Below, one piece after another: positions 1-5,148 of a stretch of 6,635 bases of DNA; position 1 is the stretch's first letter; each line of letters opens with the position of its first letter. This DNA is from an uncultured bacterium (lineage in GTDB: Bacteria; Actinomycetota; UBA4738; HRBIN12): the NCBI GenBank assembly GCA_937881155.1, contig CALGFI010000103.1:1-6635 (forward strand), given 5' to 3'. The notes below the pieces were generated by a model that searched no databases, was not told where the DNA came from, and saw only the letters and a program-made list of their open reading frames with translations. The position numbers and the translations under genes are program-made.

Positions 1-44
1 CCCTTCGGGTCCTCGGACCCGATCAGGATGCCGTTCAGGTTCAT
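1..44 (-). CDS. VOC (glyoxalase/bleomycin-resistance-like) protein, 5' end only
   Basis: Only the first 14 codons lie in the window; the gene runs leftward off the edge. They read MNLNGILIGSEDPK. This resembles the first beta strand and following turn of small VOC-superfamily proteins, which commonly begin with an 'ILIGSEDP' type segment before an 'LxxYYxxLFG' helix. The start is well supported: on the minus strand a near-consensus AAAGGAGG (49-56) lies 4 nt before the ATG. VOC proteins are metal-dependent or binding-type paired beta-alpha-beta folds, such as glyoxalases, dioxygenases and resistance proteins. The substrate cannot be told from this fragment. The gene is divergent from the surface-protein unit and is preceded by an inverted repeat that may regulate it. 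Family assignment rests on memory of the N-terminal pattern, so it is moderate; that this is a coding start is more certain. Confidence 0.72.
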   Translation of the reverse strand, partial: MNLNGILIGSEDPK

Positions 45-48
45 CTCG

Positions 49-56
49 CCTCCTTT
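49..56 (-). promoter_or_regulatory. Strong Shine-Dalgarno site of the VOC gene
   Basis: Read on the minus strand this is AAAGGAGG, complementary to the anti-SD of 16S rRNA, followed by CGAG and the ATG at 44-42. It decides the start of the leftmost gene. It is the longest anti-SD match I noticed before any start in the window. Confidence 0.8.
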
Positions 57-62
57 AGGCCG

Positions 63-80
63 TCGTCTATATCTAGACGA
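63..80. promoter_or_regulatory. Perfect 7-bp inverted repeat, candidate operator
   Basis: TCGTCTA (63-69), spacer TATC, TAGACGA (74-80) form a perfect inverted repeat with 7-bp arms and a 4-bp spacer. It lies 19-36 nt upstream of the VOC start, in an AT-richer patch of otherwise GC-rich DNA. This position could overlap the minus-strand promoter, for which TATAGA (72-67 on the minus strand) is a weak -10 candidate. The size and symmetry suit a dimeric repressor such as a TetR, MarR or PadR type, but no regulator gene is visible here. It could also act on the divergent surface-protein gene. Confidence 0.4.
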
Positions 81-220
81 TCCGAGGGCCGGTTTGTCAT
101 CTCCGCAGGTCGTCCCACCCGGGCGGACGGGGAATGCGGAAGAGGATTAGGTCGCGGAGAAGTGGGTACCCGTCCGCCGAGCGCGTCATGGATTTCGCGC
201 GTCCGCGAGGGGGGTTCGTG

Positions 221-1063
221 ATGAACGTTCGGGCGAAGTTCGTCGCGGCGGTAGTCGGCGCCTCGACCGCTTTCACGCTGTTCCTGGCCGGCCCAGCGGC
301 GGCCGACGATCCGCTCGGGGGCGTGGTCGACCAGACCGAGGATGCCATCGACTCCGCGGTGTCGGACACGACCCAAGTCGTGGGCGAGACGGTGGACACG
401 ACCCAAGTCGTGGGCGAGACGGTGGACGGGGCGTCCGACGTGGCGTCCGAACCCACTACCGCGGATGACGCCGTCGGGGATGTAGTCGCTGACTCCACGG
501 CCGGCGTACGCGACACCGTGACCGCCGTGGGTGACGCGGTCGGCGACGTGAACGCGTCGACGAACGAAGCCGTGGGCGGGGCGAGCCATGTCGGCGACGC
601 ATCGATCGAGACGGACAGCTCGGCGGGCTCGGCGTATAGCACTGGCGGCGGCAGCGGCGATAGCACCGCTGGAAGCCTCGACGGCGACCGAGAGCGCGAC
701 GGCGAGAACGGGAGCAAGGACCGCTCGCGCGCGGACGAGATCGGTGATCAGGAGTGGATTTGGGAGCCCGCGGACCGGTTGGAGTCCACCTGGGAGGGCG
801 TTCCCGTCGGGATGCGGGTCGAGCAGGTCGCCGTGAGCGACGAGAGCGATCCCTGCAACGACGACCCGGCGCTCGTCTGCCTGGGCATCCTGTACGAGAT
901 GGGCCGGTACGCGAAGATCGTGACCTCGGTCCTCGGCGCCCTCGCGACGACCGGCATCGGCTTCGTCGGACTGATGGCCATGGCGCTGGCGCTCGGCACG
1001 AGTGGTTCCGCCGCGCTCGTCGCGTCGCGTCGCCGTTCGGCCGCAGCGGCCGCTCGCGGGTGA
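221..1063 (+). CDS. Secreted Asp/Val/Thr-rich repeat protein with C-terminal LATTG sorting signal
   Basis: This 280-aa protein has no family I recognise. Residues 1-28 look like a Sec signal peptide: basic MNVRAKF, a hydrophobic core, and an AAA cleavage site before DDP. Residues about 30-150 are low complexity, rich in D, V, T, S and A, with an exact 10-residue duplication (DTTQVVGETV, residues 49-68) and looser copies around it. Residues 150-175 are highly charged. A less repetitive part (176-232) carries two cysteines in CNDDPALVC (212 and 220) that could form a disulfide. Residues 241-245 read LATTG, followed by about 23 hydrophobic residues and RRR (270-272). That is the three-part layout of a cell-wall sorting signal, and LAXTG is the motif of class E sortases in high-GC actinobacteria. 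The ATG at 221 is preferred over 134: it has GAGGGGGG just upstream and leads directly into the signal peptide. The next gene starts 3 bp after the stop. Wall anchoring is inferred; a plain C-terminal membrane anchor is the alternative. Confidence 0.75.
   Translation: MNVRAKFVAAVVGASTAFTLFLAGPAAADDPLGGVVDQTEDAIDSAVSDTTQVVGETVDTTQVVGETVDGASDVASEPTTADDAVGDVVADSTAGVRDTVTAVGDAVGDVNASTNEAVGGASHVGDASIETDSSAGSAYSTGGGSGDSTAGSLDGDRERDGENGSKDRSRADEIGDQEWIWEPADRLESTWEGVPVGMRVEQVAVSDESDPCNDDPALVCLGILYEMGRYAKIVTSVLGALATTGIGFVGLMAMALALGTSGSAALVASRRRSAAAAARG
365..424 (+). repeat. Exact 30-bp tandem duplication within the surface-protein gene
   Basis: Two identical, adjacent 30-bp units (365-394 and 395-424) encode DTTQVVGETV twice, and the following 3 bp still match the start of the unit. 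Identity extends to synonymous positions, so this is a recent in-frame duplication rather than conserved protein periodicity. Such units can change copy number by slippage without breaking the frame. Confidence 0.95.
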
Positions 1064-1066
1064 GAG

Positions 1067-1735
1067 ATGTTGTCGTTCCGGCGTCGGGCGCGCTCCTCGC
1101 AGTTCTCCGATCGGGAACAGGCGTACGCGCTCGCGCTCATCATGGTGGGGATCGTGCTGGTCACGGTGGCAACGGTGGGCATCCTTATCGAAAACACCGC
1201 ACGCCAAGACGCTCGCGAGTCCGCGCGAATGCTCGGACCGCCGGCTGGAGCGACGCCTGATCGTTCCGGTTCCCGGTCGGATCTCGGCGTGGCCGAGTAC
1301 GTCAACGGGACGTACGACTACGGATTCGAGTATCCGGCGAGCTGGACCGTGCAGGAGAACGCACAGATCACCTCACTCGAGAACCCGAACGGTCGTATCC
1401 GCGTGCGGTTCGGGATCAGTCGGTCGGGCGATCTGGAGACGACGGCGGCGCGGTCGATCCATTCCCTCTCGGATGTCACGTCCGATCGCGACGTGATCGG
1501 GATGACGCGCGAGAAGATCGATGGGTCCAGCTCGCTCCTCGTGAGCGGCACGGCGATCGACGATGGGGGCCGGCGCGTTCGCTTCCTTTCGATCACCGTC
1601 CGAGGACAGTCGAAGAACTACGCGATCTCGATCCTCGTGCCGCGCCGCTCGGATCCCGTCACCGTCCTTCCACAGATCGAGGAGATCGTGTCGTCGTTCG
1701 ACGTCCTCGCGACGGGAGCCGACGTCTCGGTCTAG
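1067..1735 (+). CDS. Membrane-anchored protein with PsbP-like extracytoplasmic domain
   Basis: The 222-aa product has a basic N-terminus (FRRRARS) and a single membrane helix at about 20-41 (ALALIMVGIVLVTVATVGIL). A polar linker rich in charged, Pro and Gly residues follows to about 75. The remaining domain begins YVNGTYDYGFEYPASWTVQE (79-98). A 'YGFEYPxxW' start, a middle strand 'RFLSITVRGQSKNYAISI' and a final helix 'VLPQIEEIVSSF' are typical of PsbP/Mog1-like (PsbP-related) domains, which occur in many secreted bacterial proteins of unknown function. By the positive-inside rule the domain should lie outside the cytoplasm. No catalytic residues are evident; a binding or scaffold role is possible but unproven. 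It begins 3 bp after the surface-protein stop with only a weak ribosome site, so translation is probably coupled and the two products may work together at the envelope. Confidence 0.78.
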   Translation: MLSFRRRARSSQFSDREQAYALALIMVGIVLVTVATVGILIENTARQDARESARMLGPPAGATPDRSGSRSDLGVAEYVNGTYDYGFEYPASWTVQENAQITSLENPNGRIRVRFGISRSGDLETTAARSIHSLSDVTSDRDVIGMTREKIDGSSSLLVSGTAIDDGGRRVRFLSITVRGQSKNYAISILVPRRSDPVTVLPQIEEIVSSFDVLATGADVSV

Positions 1736-1745
1736 CCCCGCCCGG

Positions 1746-2849
1746 TCAGAGCGACGGATCGAGGACCGTGCGGACGACCCTGCCCGCGATCATGTCGTCG
1801 AACGCTTGCTCTACCTCCTCGAGCGGCCGCCTCGTCGTGATGAGCTCGTCGACCTTCAGGCGCCCGGACCGGTACAGGTCGACGAGGAACGGGAAGTCGA
1901 GCGCGGGACGGACGCTGCCGTAGTTCGAGCCCACGATGCGCTGTTCGGCCTCGGCGAGCGCGCGCGGTTCGAACCGCGCCATCGCGCCGGTCGGCGCGAG
2001 GCCGACGATCACCGCGGTCCCGCCGAGGGAGAGCATCGCGATGGACTGCTCGGCGGTCGAGACGAGACCGATGCAGTCGAACACGAAGTCCGCTCCCCCA
2101 CCGGTGATCTCGCGAACGGCCGCGACGGCGTCCACCGCGGACGCGTCGACCACGTCCGTCGCCCCGAACGTCTTCGCCGCGTCGAGCTTGTGGGACAACA
2201 GGTCCACCGCGACGATCCTCGACGCGGTGCCGAGGACCGCTCCCTGGACGGCGCACAGGCCGACGGCGCCGCAGCCGATCACGACGGCGGTGGAACCGGG
2301 AGGCATCCGAGCCGTCCACAGCACGGCGCCCACGCCGGTCGGCACGCAGCAGCCCATCAGCGCGGCCGCGTCGAGCGGAACGTTCGTTCCCACGCGGATC
2401 GCGCCGGTCTCCGGTACCACCGTCTCCTCGGAGAACGAGGAGACCCCGATGTAGTGGTGCGCCGGCCGATCGCCGATCCGGAACCGGGTCGTGCCGTCGT
2501 ACAAGACGCCCTTCGGCCAGACGACGCCGGCACAGACCTCGCATTGGGACGGCCGGCCGGCCAGGCACGCACGGCAACGGCCGCAGGCCGGCTCCCAGGA
2601 CAGGATCACGTGGTCGCCTTCGGAGAGCGAGGTGACGCCCGCGCCGACCTCCGTCACCACGCCGGAGCCCTCGTGGCCCATCACGAGCGGCAGCGGGACG
2701 TCCCATTCGAGCTTGCGGACGTGCAGGTCGCTGTGACAGACACCCGCGGCGCGGACGCGGACCCGCACCTCTCCCGCCTTGGGCGGGTCGAGGCGAACGT
2801 CGGTCACGCGCGGCGGTTCGTCGCCGGACGACAACACGACCGAGCGCAT
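1746..2849 (-). CDS. Zinc-dependent alcohol dehydrogenase (class I/III-like MDR family)
   Basis: The 367-aa length is usual for medium-chain Zn alcohol dehydrogenases, which oxidise alcohols to aldehydes or ketones with NAD+ in the cytoplasm. Catalytic zinc ligands are C38 (in CHSD), H59-E60 (in GHEGSG) and C167 (in GCCVPTG). The structural zinc lobe is complete: C89, C92, C95, C103. H43 matches the proton-relay His of horse ADH. The cofactor site is GCGAVG (192-197), and D216 (VAVD) marks NAD over NADP preference. The loop 'DGTTRF' followed by 'HHYIGVSSFSEETVV' is the class I/III signature. However, the Arg found four residues after the last structural Cys in glutathione-dependent formaldehyde dehydrogenases (class III) is Ala107 here, so a glutathione-adduct substrate is unlikely. 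There is no Shine-Dalgarno sequence before the ATG; a TANNNT 6 nt upstream suggests a leaderless transcript. It is divergent from the two-component system and converges with the PsbP-like gene, with 10 bp between stops. Family certain, substrate unknown. Confidence 0.95.
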   Translation of the reverse strand: MRSVVLSSGDEPPRVTDVRLDPPKAGEVRVRVRAAGVCHSDLHVRKLEWDVPLPLVMGHEGSGVVTEVGAGVTSLSEGDHVILSWEPACGRCRACLAGRPSQCEVCAGVVWPKGVLYDGTTRFRIGDRPAHHYIGVSSFSEETVVPETGAIRVGTNVPLDAAALMGCCVPTGVGAVLWTARMPPGSTAVVIGCGAVGLCAVQGAVLGTASRIVAVDLLSHKLDAAKTFGATDVVDASAVDAVAAVREITGGGADFVFDCIGLVSTAEQSIAMLSLGGTAVIVGLAPTGAMARFEPRALAEAEQRIVGSNYGSVRPALDFPFLVDLYRSGRLKVDELITTRRPLEEVEQAFDDMIAGRVVRTVLDPSL

Positions 2850-2855
2850 GGACGG

Positions 2856-2867
2856 AGCGTAGTACGC
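2856..2867 (-). promoter_or_regulatory. Putative leaderless -10 element of the alcohol dehydrogenase, overlapped by an inverted repeat
   Basis: On the minus strand TACGCT (2861-2856) fits TANNNT and is followed by exactly 6 nt (CCGTCC) and then the ATG at 2849. This is the spacing expected if transcription begins on the A of the start codon. No convincing -35 is seen. The element overlaps a perfect small inverted repeat GCGTA-G-TACGC (2857-2867), which could be an operator or just the promoter's own symmetry. Confidence 0.45.
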
Positions 2868-2925
2868 CCACGGAATGCTCCCCTCGTACACCGGAGGGAG
2901 TAGCCGCGCTCGCGCCGCGAGGGCG

Positions 2926-2954
2926 ATGACGTCGCGCCGGCCGGGGCCTACGGT
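2926..2954 (+). promoter_or_regulatory. Putative leaderless promoter of the histidine kinase operon
   Basis: ATGACG (2926-2931) matches TTGACA at 4 of 6 positions. A 17-nt spacer leads to TACGGT (2949-2954, TANNNT). Then come exactly 6 nt (TCCATC) and the GTG start at 2961. No Shine-Dalgarno sequence is present before the GTG. Hexamers, spacer and distance to the start all agree with a housekeeping-sigma promoter that makes a leaderless mRNA. Confidence 0.55.
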
Positions 2955-2960
2955 TCCATC

Positions 2961-4109
2961 GTGGATCCGATCCGAAGGCTCTTCGTCGAGCCGAAGCAGG
3001 CCGTGATAGCGGTAGCGCTCGTCGCGTTCCAGATCGTGGGCACCTTCGGCGCCGCGCACCAACAGACCGACCGAGCCGATGTCGACGCGCTGGCGATCGC
3101 GCTCGTGGTCGCGTCGGCGGTCCCACTCCTGTGGCGACGCCGCTACCCCATCGCGGTCCTCACCGCGACGCACGCGATCGTGCTCGCCTACCTCCTGCTC
3201 GACTACCCGAGAGGACCGATCTTCCTGTCGCCGCTCATCGCGTTCTTCTCCGCGGTGCTGCAGGGACGCCGCGTCGCGGCGTGGGTCGTCCTCGCGGCGG
3301 GGTTCGTGACCGAGACCTTCATGCCTGTGATCCTCACGGACGAGCCCGCACCCGACGCGGGCGAGCTGTTCTTGTTCGTTGCGTGGCTCCTGGTGATCAC
3401 CGGGGCTGCGGAGCTCGTCCGGATCCGGCGGGAGCGATCGCGCGAGACGGCGCGAACGCGCGAGGAGGAAGCGCTTCGGCGGGCGACGGAGGAGCGTTTG
3501 CGGATCGCCCGAGAGCTCCACGACGTGCTGGCCCACAACATCTCGATGATCAACGTGCAGGCGGGCGTGGCGCTGCACCTGTTGGACGAGCGCCCGGAGC
3601 AGGCCCGCCCGGCGCTCACGGCGATCAAGCAGGCGAGCAAGGACGCGCTCATCGAGCTCCGGTCGGTGCTCGGCGTGCTCCGTCGCGTCGACGACCAGGA
3701 CGGTTCCCGCGACCCCGCGCCCACGCTGGCGCGTGTCGACGACCTCGTCTCGAGAGCGGGCGCCACCGGCCTCGACGTGATCAAACGCGTCGAAGGGCCC
3801 GCTCGTCCGCTCCCGGCGCCGGTCGACGTCGCGGCGTTCCGGATCGTCCAGGAGGCGCTGACGAACGTCGTTCGGCACGCCGCCGCGACGACGGCCACGG
3901 TGGTAGTGACCTACGGAGAAGAGGCGGTGACCGTGGAGGTGGAGGACGACGGGCGAGGCTCGGCGGCGGGCTCGGTCGGTTCGGGCAGCGGCATCGTCGG
4001 CATGCGCGAGCGCGCCGATTCGGTCGGCGGATCTGTCGAGGCCGGACCGCGCGAGGACGGCGGATTCCGGGTTCGCGCCCGGCTGCCGTACGCGGGGCGC
4101 CGAGGGTAG
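2961..4109 (+). CDS. Six-helix membrane sensor histidine kinase, NarL-type (HisKA_3)
   Basis: This 382-aa kinase senses a signal at the membrane, autophosphorylates on His and passes the phosphate to the regulator encoded 6 bp downstream. The N-terminal 150 residues hold about six hydrophobic segments (near 13-31, 41-58, 63-80, 86-101, 105-125, 135-152) with very short connecting loops, so the signal is probably perceived within or at the membrane, as in DesK- or LiaS-like kinases. A charged Arg/Glu linker (153-180), probably coiled coil, leads to the dimerisation/phosphoacceptor helix with RELHDVLAHNIS (184-195), H187 being the phosphorylated residue. The HATPase_c domain has its N box at EALTNVVRHA (298-307, N302), the DDGRG motif (329-333) and the GSGIVGMRER motif (342-351). 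All kinase motifs are intact. The start is GTG without a Shine-Dalgarno sequence, fitting the leaderless promoter just upstream. The ligand cannot be deduced. Confidence 0.95.
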   Translation: MDPIRRLFVEPKQAVIAVALVAFQIVGTFGAAHQQTDRADVDALAIALVVASAVPLLWRRRYPIAVLTATHAIVLAYLLLDYPRGPIFLSPLIAFFSAVLQGRRVAAWVVLAAGFVTETFMPVILTDEPAPDAGELFLFVAWLLVITGAAELVRIRRERSRETARTREEEALRRATEERLRIARELHDVLAHNISMINVQAGVALHLLDERPEQARPALTAIKQASKDALIELRSVLGVLRRVDDQDGSRDPAPTLARVDDLVSRAGATGLDVIKRVEGPARPLPAPVDVAAFRIVQEALTNVVRHAAATTATVVVTYGEEAVTVEVEDDGRGSAAGSVGSGSGIVGMRERADSVGGSVEAGPREDGGFRVRARLPYAGRRG

Positions 4110-4115
4110 CACGAC

Positions 4116-4781
4116 GTGATCCGCGTCCTGCTCGCCGACGACCAGGCGCTCGTGCGTGCCGGGTTCCGCGCGCTGCTCGATGCGGAGCCGGACGTCGAGG
4201 TCGTGGGCGAGGCGAGCGACGGGCGAGAGGCCATCGAGCTCACGCGCGCGCTGGTCCCCGACATCGTGCTGATGGACGTTCGGATGCCCGAGCTCGACGG
4301 CCTCGCGGCGACGCGGTCGATCGCCGAGGAGGAGGCCCTCTCGAGCGTCCACATCGTCATCCTCACGACGTTCGAGCAGGACGAGTACGTGTTCGAAGCT
4401 CTCCGCGCCGGCGCGAGCGGGTTCCTGGTGAAGGACACCGAGCCGGCCGACCTGGTGCGGGCGGTTCGAGCCGTCGCTGCCGGCGACGCGCTGTTGTCGC
4501 CCGGCGTGACCCGACGGTTGATCGAGGAGTTCGCGTCCCACGCGAAGGGTTCCGACGTCGCGCCGGCCCTGGACGAGCTCACCGAGCGCGAGCGCGAGGT
4601 GATGGCGCTCGTCGCGGAGGGTCTGTCGAACGAGGAGATCGCGCGGAAGCTGTTCGTCAGCCCGGCGACCGCGAAAACGCACGTCAGCCGGGCGATGGTG
4701 AAGCTCCGGGCGCGAGATCGGGCGCAGCTCGTGGTATTCGCCTACGAATCCGGCCTCGTACGTCCGGGTTGGGCGGAGTAG
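4116..4781 (+). CDS. NarL/LuxR-family response regulator
   Basis: This 221-aa DNA-binding regulator is the partner of the kinase just upstream. The receiver domain (1-120) has the acidic pocket D8-D9, the phosphoacceptor D54 in VLMDVRMPELDG, the switch Thr (LTTF, 84-85), the aromatic Y91 and K106 in FLVKD. After a linker, the LuxR-type helix-turn-helix (about 155-211) reads LTEREREVMALVAEGLSNEE and continues with the recognition helix around SPATAKTHVSRAMVKL. Start is GTG with GAGGG (4102-4106) 9 nt before it, inside the end of the kinase gene, so the two genes are co-transcribed and probably translationally linked. Phosphorylated NarL-type regulators dimerise and bind short inverted repeats near promoters. 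The divergent alcohol dehydrogenase promoter and its own operon promoter are the first candidates, by position only. Its stop codon is enclosed by a hairpin. Confidence 0.95.
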   Translation: MIRVLLADDQALVRAGFRALLDAEPDVEVVGEASDGREAIELTRALVPDIVLMDVRMPELDGLAATRSIAEEEALSSVHIVILTTFEQDEYVFEALRAGASGFLVKDTEPADLVRAVRAVAAGDALLSPGVTRRLIEEFASHAKGSDVAPALDELTEREREVMALVAEGLSNEEIARKLFVSPATAKTHVSRAMVKLRARDRAQLVVFAYESGLVRPGWAE

Positions 4782-4806
4782 GGATCGAACTGCTCCGCCG
4801 GACGTA
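4759..4806 (+). terminator. Bulged hairpin spanning the response regulator stop codon
   Basis: An outer stem TACGTCC (4759-4765) / GGACGTA (4800-4806) continues, after a 6-nt one-sided bulge, into an inner stem GGCGGAGTA (4772-4780) / TGCTCCGCC (4791-4799) containing one G-U pair and a 10-nt loop. In total 16 bp are paired, with the stop codon (4779-4781) at the top of the stem. No T-tract follows, so it may be an actinobacterial-type terminator without a U-tail, an mRNA 3'-end stabiliser, or an attenuator limiting read-through into the SHOCT gene. Confidence 0.45.
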
Positions 4807-4888
4807 GCTCGGAAGCCTCCTCCCAGCCGACGACGCGCGATCGCGTTCCTCCGACGATGGGGTGCAACGAACGGAGGAGGTGTTCGAG

Positions 4889-5131
4889 ATGGTGGAGACG
4901 CTTCTAGCCGAAGTGGCGTTCCGAGAGGGCGTCGGCGGCTGGTGGTTCCTGTTCTTCCCGTGGATCTGGATCGCGCTGATCTTCGGCGCGTTCTTCCTGT
5001 TCCGCGGACGGCGCTCTCGCTGGCACACGCATTCGGCGGAGGAGGTCCTCGGCGAGCGCTACGCGAAAGGCGAGATCACCGCCGAGGAGTATCAGAAGCG
5101 GCTCGACGTACTGCGTCGAACCGGCAAGTAG
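4889..5131 (+). CDS. Small SHOCT-domain membrane protein
   Basis: This 80-aa protein has one very hydrophobic, Trp/Phe-rich membrane helix (about 17-38, GWWFLFFPWIWIALIFGAFF). A basic stretch (RGRRSRWH) follows, which should be cytoplasmic, and then a C-terminal SHOCT motif (about 49-76: SAEEVLGERYAKGEITAEEY then QKRLDVL). SHOCT ('short C-terminal') domains are about 30 residues long with the pattern 'LxxRyakGEIteeEyxxxk'. They are found at the ends of many bacterial membrane and stress proteins and are thought to mediate interactions; their biochemical role is unknown. I chose the ATG at 4889 because GGAGGAGG (4873-4880) lies 8 nt before it. A GTG at 4862 would put that ribosome site inside the gene. 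It is followed 17 bp later by the cupin gene, a likely operon. Confidence 0.85.
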   Translation: MVETLLAEVAFREGVGGWWFLFFPWIWIALIFGAFFLFRGRRSRWHTHSAEEVLGERYAKGEITAEEYQKRLDVLRRTGK

Positions 5132-5148
5132 CGAGAGGGGTGAGGGTG

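Noticed and set aside
94..122. TTGTCA at 94-99 as a -35 element for the surface-protein gene
   Set aside because: At the proper distance the sequence is C/G-rich (ACCCGG) with no -10 resemblance, so no promoter is called.
134..220. Upstream in-frame start at 134 for the surface protein
   Set aside because: The 29 added residues are Arg-rich and would sit before a normal signal peptide. The ATG at 221 has a G-rich ribosome site and starts directly with the signal sequence.
41..1207. A 388-codon minus-strand open frame whose TGA overlaps the VOC start as ATGA
   Set aside because: It is antisense to the signal-peptide/LATTG protein and has a shadow-like composition rich in Arg, His and Ala. 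The overlap is tempting, but only its last 19 codons (from the ATG at 100) lie in the gap, and GGAG touches that ATG with no spacing, so a leader peptide is not supported.
1746..4682. A minus-strand open frame of 978 codons running from the dehydrogenase back through the two-component genes
   Set aside because: Only the last 367 codons are the dehydrogenase. The upstream part is antisense to the intact kinase and regulator, is Arg/Asp/His-rich and has no recognisable domain. It is an open frame caused by high GC.
3131..4807. A 558-codon plus-strand open frame overlapping the kinase and regulator
   Set aside because: It is out of frame with both intact genes, is Arg/Gly/Ala-rich and contains no domain. 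It is a GC-driven shadow.
4862..4888. GTG at 4862 as start of the SHOCT gene
   Set aside because: The strong GGAGGAGG at 4873-4880 would be inside the gene; it is well placed for the ATG at 4889.
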